Source: Numida meleagris
Lineage: Eukaryota > Chordata > Aves > Galliformes > Numididae
Assembly: GCF_002078875.1 (NCBI RefSeq)
Contig: NC_034409.1
Location: forward strand, 107,494,935 to 107,558,934
Direction: 5' to 3'
DNA: 64,000 nucleotides
A program made the position numbers and the translations under genes. Within the stretch, counting starts at the first letter, position 1. Every line of letters starts with the position of its first letter. The notes under the pieces are model-generated. The model had not been told where the DNA came from. It did no database searches and saw nothing but the letters and a program-made list of their open reading frames with translations. This document shows positions 12,601-24,600 of the stretch, piece by piece.

Positions 12601-15600
12601 ACAAAATATTATTTACTCCTGAAAGCCTTATGATCCATTTTTAATTATGGCTTTTCTTTTTCTTTCCTTCCACGTTTCAAGTGGAATAATAGGAGAACGG
12701 CTCCCCATCCGGTACTATCTGACAGTTGGAATGCTTGCTAGCGGGCTCTTCACTGCAATGTTTGGATTGGGTTATTTCTGTAATATACATAATCTGTGGT
12801 TTTACATAATGGCCCAGGTAGGCATGATTTTCTTTCGATAGTCTGAGTTTCCATGGTGCTTTTTAGATTTGTGTTGTTGTTTCTTTCAAGTTGCAAGCCA
12901 TGATTAGTGGTTAGAGGGGAGGATATGTAGGCTGATATCTGTCATCAACAGTAAAATACAGAAATGATAGAGTGGATAGCCCCAGGTTTAAAAAAAAAAA
13001 AAGAAAGAAATCTTTGAAAACAAATTAGTATTTCAGTCTGTGTCAAATCTGTTGATCAAATCTTTGCAAGCTTTGATGTGGATGAGTTTTAAAACAAATG
13101 TATTTACTTCTGTCATTCTGCCAAGACCTGAATGATTCATCCTGGCTTTCTGTGCAGGAGAATTACATTTATGTGGCTAATGATGGAGTCTCCCACGTTG
13201 GTGTGGCTGAGAAACTGGCAGCCTCTTTAATAAAATTTGTTGTGTGGGATTTTTCAGAGTGCTTGTAGATCTAATCAGGCATCACAAGAATATTTACCAT
13301 TGACCCAAAATGGAATTTAGATCGTGACCAGGAAATGATTAACACTTCTGGGTCATTTGGGACAGGTTTGCACCTTGTGCTGTTGCTTTCTTTGTATTAT
13401 CTCGGTTGTGCTTTTACAGCTGGCATGTTTGCATGGTATGTGTAACGTGACTTGCAGCAATACATACTTGAGCACTGAAAGCTTTCATAACCATTTCGCC
13501 AAGTCCCCTGTTCAACTGTGTCAGTGCCCCAAGGCTGTTAGCCTGTGTGGTTTCCAAGACTGGAGCCAGCTCCCTTAGGCTTAGGCTGCGTGCTTACCAA
13601 TGCTGTGCTGCATGATGTGGACAGTGAGTCCTGTAACGCAAAGGTGTGAGGTTGCTTCATTTTGTGTTCAGTTGCTCATTGTGGATTATCATATTGTAAT
13701 CTTTGTGTGAACGAGCAATTCTCTGACAGTGAGCTTCTAGGGATTGAGATGAGTTAGGATTCCCTTACGATCTGTGCAACTTGCAGGCTGAAATAGCTCT
13801 TACCTCAGTCTGAATACAAAACATTACATTTCTCCTCTTGGCTTACTTGCATATGTCTTTTCATCATTTTAAATCTAATGTACAAAGTTGTCCAATCTTC
13901 ATGAAAGCTTTTTTATTGTTTTCACTTCAATTGCAAATAAGCTTTGCCATATGTTCAAATACAAAGTACTGTGTAGCTCTTAGAGTTTGGGGAATTGGTT
14001 TGTCTGCTCAGTTCTGTGAAATGTGATTTTTGGTAAGCATGTGATTGAATTTTAGTTTTTTGTGGTTTGCATGATTGCAAAGATTTAGGGACAGGGAAGA
14101 ACCTCTGTGAAAATGTTTCAACTTGTTTATTCTTGAAAAATAATGCTTTGGAAACCTCCAGTAAACTTCTGAAATCAGAGCATTTTTTTTAGTCTTCCCA
14201 ACACAGTGCTCAACAGGAATTATGTAGGGAATTAACTTGTCATAGACTATGCTTATTTATTATTATATATTATTTTTATATACTTTCAGATAGCTAACGG
14301 GTTGGTGCAAACTACTGGCTGGCCAAGTGTCGTTACGTGTATTGGCAACTGGTTTGGAAAAGGAAGGTAAATAATACGTAATCCAGACTTTTGGAAGTAC
14401 AAATCAATGCATTTAAGGCTGTAAGATTATAGTCGGTGTAAGTATCTATCTATTGCTTCAGTGATGTTTTGGGATAAAAGACAAGTTAGGTGGATCCTTG
14501 ACAGGCGTTTTCTGGTTAGCTTACATTTCAGTTTGAAGTATTCTCTTTCATGTCAAATTAGTGTTACCTGGTAACTCCTTCGTTTGATGTTTAATTTTTC
14601 AGATGAATTGTTTTGGAATTCTTGCAAATATTATCAGTCTAAAACCACTTCTGATAAAGGCTGTTATCATGCCTTTTTAACGTGTTTTCATCTGTGTTTG
14701 AAAGCACTTGTCAGAGTATAGCTCTAAAGATATCTTTTTGTCTAATATATTCTTTCTAACGCACTTAGAAAAACCTGAAATTTAATTTAAAAAAGAAAAT
14801 AGGTATCACAGCTGACTTAACCTCTCTTTTTGTCACTTTCTTTAAATCCATCCTTTTTTTGTTTTTTTTTTTTGAATCCTGCATAAAGATCACTCTTTAT
14901 GCTTGTTTTATCATACCATGCAGAAATCTTCCATGAATTTTGTGAGAGCTGCATGCCAAATTTATTGGTTCTGATGATGGTTGATGCCTGTAGCATGTAG
15001 TAATGCTACTTTAATGCAGTCTGTTGTAGGTATCATCAAAGGAACGTTATTGTCAATCAGTTCCAGGGGAGGACATATGAAAATCCAGTATAAGCTTTCT
15101 ATGTAAAATTGTGGGACAGTGGAAAAAATACAATATCAAACTACTGAAAAGAATCGACGGGTCTGTGTATAGCAGATGCATTCAGTTGTTTTTTTTTTTA
15201 ATGCTAGAGCAACAGTCTTTGGTTTTAGGAGGCTGCATAATGGACTGTTGGATAGAGCTCTGGTCTGATGTCACTGAGTTGGTTCTTGTTTTCACTTTGC
15301 TACAAATTCCTTGAAGCGTGAGCAGACTTCTTGGATCTTGTCTTCAACCAAAGAAAAAGATTTATTTTAGTTAAAATTAGGTTGTTCCAGGTAAACTCCT
15401 GCTGAAGGCAAGGCAGTTTTCCCAAGACTTACAAGGAAAAAAAACCTGTTAAATGCCTGTTGACTTCAGCAGAATTTTTGTGATTTACACTGGTTCTGCT
15501 GGAGCTATTCTGCAGCAGCTCTAATCTAGGATTTCCAGGCTGACAAGTTTGGTGCATCTATGAGTCAAATTTGTGCAGTGTATTTGCAGGACTTCCATTC

Positions 15601-18600
15601 ACAGAAGCACTGGACTTAGATGCCGCATAGCATAAGCATGCTACGTAGATGTTTCTATCAAAGAAACCCTATCTGGAAGTATGCAAGCCCCAGTGGTGCC
15701 GTTAAATGCAGGATGAGTTCTGTCATGCACAGAGAGGTTCTTGGAACACTTCTCTTAGTATTTAGGTGCTTTGAAACAGACAGATGAAACACTAGCGTAA
15801 AGAAGTGGTCAGTTACAGATCAATAAGATTTCAAATATTTCACAGACACCATACTTCTCTCAAGATTGCTTATTGTTGGAATAATAAGAAATGTTTGTGG
15901 GGCTTGTTTGTTTCTTTTTAATGCAGGAGAGGTTTGATCATGGGAATCTGGAATTCACACACATCAGTGGGAAATATCTTGGGATCCTTAATTGCTGCTT
16001 ATTGGGTATCTACGTGCTGGGGTCTCTCCTTTGTGATGCCTGGTGTTATCATTGCTGTGATGGGGATTGTTTGTTTCCTCTTTCTTATTGAACGTAAGTG
16101 CTTTAGTATGATATAACCATGAAAGTGCTCGTTACGGGCAAAGAACACCACTGTTCAAGCTAAATGACCCGGGGCGTAGTAATAGCTAACAAATATTCCT
16201 CAAGGTACACTAATACTGAAACAACTTTATCCTAGAACAAGGTAAAGAAAATTATGTGTATGTCTAACAAGTTCATACACTTGGATTATCATACCTGAGA
16301 GTAACACTTCAGAATTCAGTCCACTGTTCTATCTTTACTTCCCTGTCTTTATAAACTCTTCAGGTGAGTCACATCTTAATAGTAGAATATCCCACCTGGC
16401 TGTAATGTATGTTCTGTGCTACCGTTTGACCTATGACATCCATATTCTGTTCTACAAAATAAAGAAATTGCCTGATAAGAGCAAGTTCTGTGACCTTAAA
16501 TTAGAAATAAAAAAGAAATGCTTCCAGTTGTCTCTTTGTAGACTTAGAGATAGTAATATGAGTGCTTATTTTTCTGTATCTGTCCTGCCTGAGGACATAA
16601 AAAGCTCTGTAGACACAACTAAAATGATGTAGTGAACTAGGCTGCCAGATAGAACTTTCTATGGTCTTAGGATGGAAAGGGTACCGTGAAGCATCCTTTT
16701 CTGTTTCTCTAAATGTACAACTAAATGTTTATATGAGAACTACTTTTGTGTTGTCTGTACTGTTGGCTTATTGGTAGTAAATTACACTACCAATAAGTGT
16801 TTTAAGAGAGGTTATTTATGCTTTCTTTCATTATTTACTGTGTGTGTTATTGTATTTCAGATCCTAAAGATATAAGTTGCTCCTACACACCATCCAGTGT
16901 AAGTGAATGTTTTTTCTGTTGACATTTTTTTGCCTTCTAATATTCATGTTTATGGTAGCTCTGGTAATCAAATAATCTTCATGGTCCTTTTGTGCCATGC
17001 TGTTATAACTCACCCAAATTTGAAGGAATTGTTGGTCTGCTGTGCTTCAGTGATAAACCAGAAGCTTACTGTCTGTCAGAGCAGTACAAACCAGGAGATT
17101 AATGACTTTGACCTAAGGTTTTGCAATGGATGAACTTAGCACAGCAAACTGAGTAAAAACTCTTTATTTCTCTTTGTGCTATTTTCCTCAACTCTTCCTG
17201 AGTTTATTCAGAGTGTTTTGACCAGCATCCTCCATTCACCTTACTTGCTTGGATAAGAGATAGCTGCCAACTATGGCCTGTGAAGGATATCACTGTTAAG
17301 AACCCTGTACTGGGCACTGCAGAAAGTAGAATGCAGGCAGCCCTTTACCTGGTATATGGTCTATGAACCATGCATCTCTGAGCTTGAACAAAAGGTGAGA
17401 TATTCCTTTGGACAGAAGGAAGGGCAGCAGGAATGCTTGACTGGGGAAAAGAGGAGCAAAGAATGTGTGTGAAACTGGGGTTCATAGAATCATTAATGTT
17501 AGAAAAAAACACTAAGATCATCTAGCCCAACCATCGGCCCATCACCACTGTGCCCACTAAGTTGTGTCACTCAATGCCACATCTACAGTGTTCTTGAACA
17601 CCTGCAGGGATCGTGACTCTCACCTCTTAACAACACTTTATCTAGAATCATAGAATTAGCTAGGTTGGAAAAGACCCACAAGATCACCTAGTCCAACCAT
17701 CCACCTACCACCAATAACCCCACTAAACCATGTCTCTCAACGCTATATCTAAACGTTTCTTGAACGCCTCCAGGGATGGTGACTCAACCACCTCCCTGGG
17801 CAGCCCATTCCAACAAAAAGGTGAAGAGACTAGGGCAAGCAGTCAGTCTGTGGCAGAGGGTTTTGTTGTGGTTCAATACAGCCTTTATTTAACCTAGGCT
17901 AACTGGCATTATTACAGACTATATTGACATTACTGAAGAACTGTGAAATGGAGAGAAAAATAACTTGTACTTGGTGATATTGGTCACATGACAATGCTGT
18001 GTTGTATTTTTTTTTTTTTGTGGAGTCACAGAATGATTTAATTCGGAAGGGACCTCAGTAAGTCATCTGATCCTACCCTCTGCTCATAGTGGGGCTGACT
18101 TTTACATTGGATCAGACTCATTAAGACTTGTCAAGTGAAATTTTGAAATCTCCAAGGATGGAGATGCTGTTTATACATAGATTATTTCTTTTTAAACATC
18201 TGATGAGTTTTAGAATGTATCAGTTATGCAATTCACTGCTGTCAAGACAGTCTGCGTGTGAATCCTTAAGCTTTCTTCGTGTAGCTAAGCATTGCATGTG
18301 TTCTTCCTTGTGCCATTGTGGCAGCAAAATTCTAGCTTTCAGTCGCTTCTAAAGGAAAATCCTTTTGTTTAAATATTTAGTACAAGGTTGTTCAAACACT
18401 ATTTAAAGTAGTTTGGTAAGTAGGTAAGCTCTGGTACTGAGATGTTTGCCCCGTACACTTAACACAGAAGTTCACTTTTTATGTGTTCAAAATTAAGTAA
18501 TGTAGAAAGCTATGTCAATGACAAAGAGATGTGCCTTTGAAAACTTTAGGTGCTATGTGAGAATCATAGAATGACTTGGGATGGAAGGGACCTCGAGAAT

Positions 18601-21600
18601 CATCAAGTTCCAACACCCCTGCCACATGCAGGGTTGCCAGACACTAGATCAAATATACTAGATCAGATTGCCTAGGGCCCCATCCAACCTGGCCATAAAC
18701 ACCTCCAGGGATGAGGCATCCACAACCTCTCTGGGCAACCTGTTCCAGCACCTCACCACTGTCTCAGTAAAAAATTTCCCCCTGACATCTAATCTAAATC
18801 ACCCTTCCTTTAGTTTAAAACCATTCCACTTTGTTCTACCACTATCTACTTGTGTAAAAAGTTGATTTCTCTCACGTTAGTAAACTCTTTAAATATTGGA
18901 AGGCTGCAATAAGGTCTCCCTGCAGCCTTCTCTTTTCCAGGCTGAACAAGCCCAGTTCCTTCAGCCTGTCTTCACAGGAGAGATCATCTTTGTGCCCTCC
19001 TCTGGACCCTCTCCAAAAGCTCCAAATCTTTCCTGTGTTGGAGGCCCCAGACTTGAGTACAGTACTCCAGCTGAGGCCTCACGAGGGCAGAATAGAGGGG
19101 GACAGTAACCTCCCTTGCCCTGCTGGCCACCTGGTTCACAAGGGACCACTTTTCAAGTTTATTAAGATGCCTTTGCGTGGCATCTTTTCCCTCTGCTGTA
19201 TCAATCACACCACTCAGCTTGGTGTCATCAGCAAACTTGCTGAGGGTGCACTCAATCCCATTATCTGTGTCATTGATAAATATGTTAAAGAGTACCAGTC
19301 CTAAGACAGACCCCTGGGGGACACCACTCATTACCGGCCTCCACCTGGACCTAGGGCCATTGACCACAACCTTCTGGCTGCAACCTTCCAGCCAATTCCT
19401 TATCCACTGAATAGTCCACCCTTCAAATCCATCTCTGTCCAAGTTTGAGATAAGGATGTGGTGGGGGACTATGTCAAAGGCCTTGCAGAAGTCCAGGTAG
19501 ATGACATGAGTTGCCTTCCCTTTGTCCACTGATGCTGTCACTCCATCGTAGAAGGACACCAGATTGGTCAGGCATGACTTCCCTTTGTTAAGCTGTGCTG
19601 GCTGTCTCAGATCACCTGCTTGTCCCTCATGTGCCTTAACATGTCTTCCAGGAGGATCTGTTCCATGATCTTCCCAGGCACAGAGGCGAGGCTCACTGGC
19701 CTATAGTTCCCTAGATCTTCCTTCCTCCCTTTCTTGTAAATGGGAGCAGTATTTCCCTTTTTCCAGTCCTCGAGAACTTCACCTGACAGCCACGACTTTT
19801 CAAATATGGTTGAGAGTGGCTCGGCAACCACATCAGCCAACTCCCTTAGGACCCTGGGGTGCATGTTATCCTGCTCCATGGACTTGTACACATTCAGTCT
19901 CATGAGAAGTTGATTTCTTTCTTGATTTGTGTAGCTGTAACCCAAGAGGAGGGAGGCAATTCAGGCAGAAATAAAAATAACGGACAAGGAAAAAGGATGA
20001 AAAGGAGAATATTTAGAATACAAACTATATTACAGAATGTAACAGTATCCTCCTGTTGTTGTTCCGGAATGTGTTTGCAGGTTCATCTCTGTTTCATGTT
20101 CAGTAAGGCTTTGGTATGTGTTTCTACTGTAACTGAAACGTAGAGCAGTATTTCGCTCCAGGCTGTTTCTCCTTTGATTCCTAGGGACCCACGGGCAATC
20201 AAGTCTGCTACATTTTCAACTAGTTGTTTGGAAGAACAAGAGAGCAAAAATAGGTCTTGGGGTTTCCCGTGTGTGAGAGCAAATCAAGGCTGTTGAGGAA
20301 TGTGTTAAGAGGCAAGGTCCTAAGGAATCCCATATGTATTTTCCTATAGTGGAGGATAATTATATATGAAGACTGTCTGCACGTATATGTGAACTATACC
20401 TTCTGGTTGCAAGTAACACAGATAAATTGTTCAGGGATTATTTCTGCTTTTTACCATGTCTCCCCTTTCCTCTCTCCCTCCCCAAATAATTTTAGATAGA
20501 TGGATTTTTATGTTGTAAATTCTCTCTTTTTCTTGAATAGTAACTGATGGTGACTTTTCTACTGTCTCTTATTTCTTTTTCTTTACCAGTTAATGGATTT
20601 TTTCCTCATATGGAAGTTTCCTGATAAAGCTTCTGATTACCTTTAATGGTCTGTGGAACTCCTATTCTTAGTTTGTTACTATGAGATAAGCTGTACTTAC
20701 AATGAGCTCTGTATTTTTCATTTAATTCTTTTTAACTTATTAAAGGTAGCTTCTGTCAAGTATGAGAATAGTTTATATGACTTGTAGAGATGCCTAGCAG
20801 GAGGCATTTTTTCCTTTTTATGTAGTTCAGAAGTGTTCCAATGAAAACTTAGCTGATTTCTATATTACCTAGAGCATAATGTTTGCAGAATTGGCTCTTA
20901 AGCTTTATGGAAGTAAATGTTTGTTATTTGTTTCTAATGCACTTTTATTGGAAAGCATGACTAAGAAATTGTGCGCAATAGCCTGTTCGTATGTCCAAAG
21001 GAGCTAATATAAAAAAAAATGGCATTCAATATCTACTTGTCATGATGCTTTTAACTATAAGCCAGTATTTTAGGCATTTTTTAATTTTTGTTTTTGTGGT
21101 TTTTTCCCCCTTCTGTTCACCACACTTTCCCCTTTCTGGGACTGTCCTTTGACCTAATCTTCTCTAGGGCATCAGTGAGCTCACTGCACCATGTGCAGTC
21201 TCATTGTATAGCAATGCATTTGGCATACTGTTTCCCTGGAAACCTTACTCTGCATGACAAACGGCATCACTTCTTCCTTCCTTGTTCTGTGTATTCACAT
21301 CTGCAAATATTCTAGGAGTTTATGAAGTACTTCCTTGCCTGCCTCTAATGGTTCTCAGATTCTCTCTTGGGAAGCTGTATACCACTTAAATTGCTTAAAT
21401 ATCTCACTTCAGACCTGTGTGGTCTACAAAGTACATTGGTCACAGTTCATGCTCACTATGGGGAGAATGATTTTAAAAGTTAAGGAAATTGATAAGAATA
21501 GAAGTTTGAGAAGATCTCCTAAAAATGCAGATGTGTTAGTGACCATATCTGATTGCTAAATTGAAAAAAAAGATTGTTAATTGAAGGAAGGTTCATGTAA

Positions 21601-24600
21601 TAAGACAGACTCTGTTATCACTGGGAACAAACTTCCAAACATGCTGAACAAGGGTTAAAAATTGCTGGCATGCATAAAATGGTAACTGTCATTTTGTGCT
21701 CAGTCATCTAAGGTGACAACCAGAACAACTCATGCTTTTGCAAATAGGTAGAAATTATTATCATTAATTAAGAAATTAAGGAAACATACCTGTTTGTTTT
21801 GTTCATAAGGCTGTAGCTCGTCACTTTGGGCAAAGGTTTTGGTTGGGTGCAGGCAGCTGTGCCAGTTGGTGCCAACAGCTGAACCTCTAAATGGAAGAAT
21901 GAGGCTGGTTAAGTTTAAAGACAACTGAAATAAATAGGGGAGAATTTAAGATATATTAAGGTTTAAAGATTAGATTAGTCTCTCTGTGATATCGCTATCT
22001 TAGATGAATTTGGTCTACTGTTTATTTGCAGCGTGATCATGAGCCCAGTATTTCTACAGAGTTTGTAGTGGTGAGTAATCTGATTTCACTGAGTTGTCCA
22101 GAAGAACAGATGGAGAGTCAAGCACAGACCTCAGCTGTGCAGTTCTCATTCCTTATTCAGCAGTTCCTTCAGTTGTGCTTTGTTTGCTAGTATTCACATT
22201 GACTGATTTATGAATCTGAAATTTGCTTCAAGACATTTGATTATGATAAAGAGCTTTTAAGTACTACAATTGGAAACTTAATCTGCAGTGTTCCAGAAGG
22301 ATATACCCCTGACAAATGCAAGGAAGAAGTCAGTGGGCTTTATTATACGTCGATGTACTATTTATCATCAAAATTGAAGGAAAGGTTTAATGGCATTTGT
22401 AAAATATGATTATTTAAATCTTTTTTTATTGCTTCTAGTCTTCTCTTCCCCAGAAGTATGCATATTCATTGCAACATGTTCATGCAGACTTACCTTTATT
22501 TTCTTGGAACTTTCTTTAACTTGACATTGCATTTCCAGGAAACCTAGCTCTTAAACTCCTGTGGCAACATGCTTGTGCAGTTGGAAGAAACCAGACTGCA
22601 GTTTTTATCTTAATGAAAAGAAGGAAGATGTTCCAAGTATTAAATGTGCAGCCTCTATCTCTAGTCCTTATCCAGAGACGTTTCCTTTTTACCACAGTAA
22701 ATCTTATTTTTGCAAGTCAAATGAAACAGTCTCATTTTTTTTTCTCTGCTGAGATGCTGAATAAAGGTGTAGGTGACTTTTCTACAGATAATGGATTTTT
22801 TTCCCCACAGATTGTTATAAATCACTTTCTGACAAGAGTCTAATTTTCTATAAGATAAAACTTAAAAACCATGGGTGTTATTTGTTTGTTTTGCCAAATG
22901 TATGGCCAAGATTGCTTGTGCCTCAGCTCTGAATTGTGCAGCACAAATTTAGATATTCATCTGCACCTCTCAGAAGTTTTTTGCCCTCTTAGGAGAGTTT
23001 GATTGATGAAAGGCAGTTTGTATCAAGAAAACTGTATTATACTTTCTTTTATTTTTGTTGGGCAAGAGTTACCAGGCGATTCATTTTGAATTAAAATGTT
23101 CAGTGAGGAAGACATTCTTTTTTTGATTTGTGGTGGTTTCCCCTTTTTTTTTTTTTTATGTAGCATTCAGTATGTGATTTGACACTTGGGAAGCAGATAT
23201 CTCATTCTTGAGGAATGTGCAGTTCCTCTAATGGTGTTAGTAATAGGTTCTCCTTTCCTAACCACAAGCCTACTTTGAAGCTGTGTATTTATTTCACTGG
23301 GCAAACCATAGTCTCCTTAGGAAATCCTTTTAGGCCAAGGATCTCAGGATAGTGTTTTCCAAGGAATGTAATTTTGGTGGAACTGATACAGTAATGCACA
23401 GGGCAATAAATAAGTGTAAAAAGCAGTACATTAGTTCACGTCTGTTTGGGGCCTAAAGCACAAATTGTTGCCTTGATTTCTTTTCTGTGTATCCAAGAGG
23501 CACTCTGACTCTTCAGTAACCCTCCAGAGGCTCCAGGAGCACGGTCTCTTGTCCACATCTGGGTTGGAATGGATTGAACTTAAGCTAATGGAATAAACTT
23601 TCATCTTAAATGGTTAGAGAAATAAAGAAAAGAAGTTTTCCTGGGAAAATATAATTAAATAGTCATCATGGGTCATTTCCTTATGAGAAAAAATGTTAGC
23701 AATGCCAAGGAAGGTTCAGAAGAGAAGAAAGCTGGTAAGATGGTAAGAACATCATGACTGTACTCTAAATTCAATATAAGGCTGTTGTATAAAGACAGTA
23801 CAACTTAAGCCTCCAAAAACATTTTTAATTACATTTTATGTATATTGCTGTAGGTCTGTGTAAGAGCTTAAACGCACAACACACACAATCATTTAATTAA
23901 GGATTCTTCACTTGGGATTATGCTTTGTTTATGTTGTTATGCACATAGACTTCATTTGTAAAGAAATGTTTAGCACTATGTAATCCTTTACAAAACAGGT
24001 AACAAAACTGTGAGGGGCTGTTGTTTTCCTTTCAGAGTTCTAAAGCATTCCTGAATGGTGCATCTCGATTCAGAGTCCAGATGCCAACCTTAAATGCCAA
24101 GGAAACCAGCAAGTCTCAGGTAAAATGAAATGTATTATTGTAAAATTGTATACTAGACTTCCTAGAGATCACATGGGAAATTTACAGTAGATTTACTGTT
24201 GGTTAAGGTTGGTTTTCCTTTTGTAATGCTGAAATCCACTTTCCTTTCTGTACACAAATGTGACATCAGATAAGAGAACTAAGCATTATCTCTCATAGGT
24301 ACTGCAGGAGAGATGAATAAGATAGCATGGTAACTTATTTGATCTTAATTTGTGATCTTTGTGCAGTTCCAGCAAATGTAATGCACTGCCAGATATTTTC
24401 AAGATAACCCATGTGAAATCCTTTAAATACTCAGTGGATGTGTCTGTCTCTTCCCTTCAGTCTCACTTATCTCCTTTTGTAATGTAATAAATGTATGTAC
24501 TTACAGGTGCATGCATGGAGACGGAGTTCTAAATATGAGCAGTTATTCACAGGAATAATGCGTAAAGCATGTAACTGTAATGGCTGGTAATTATCACTGG

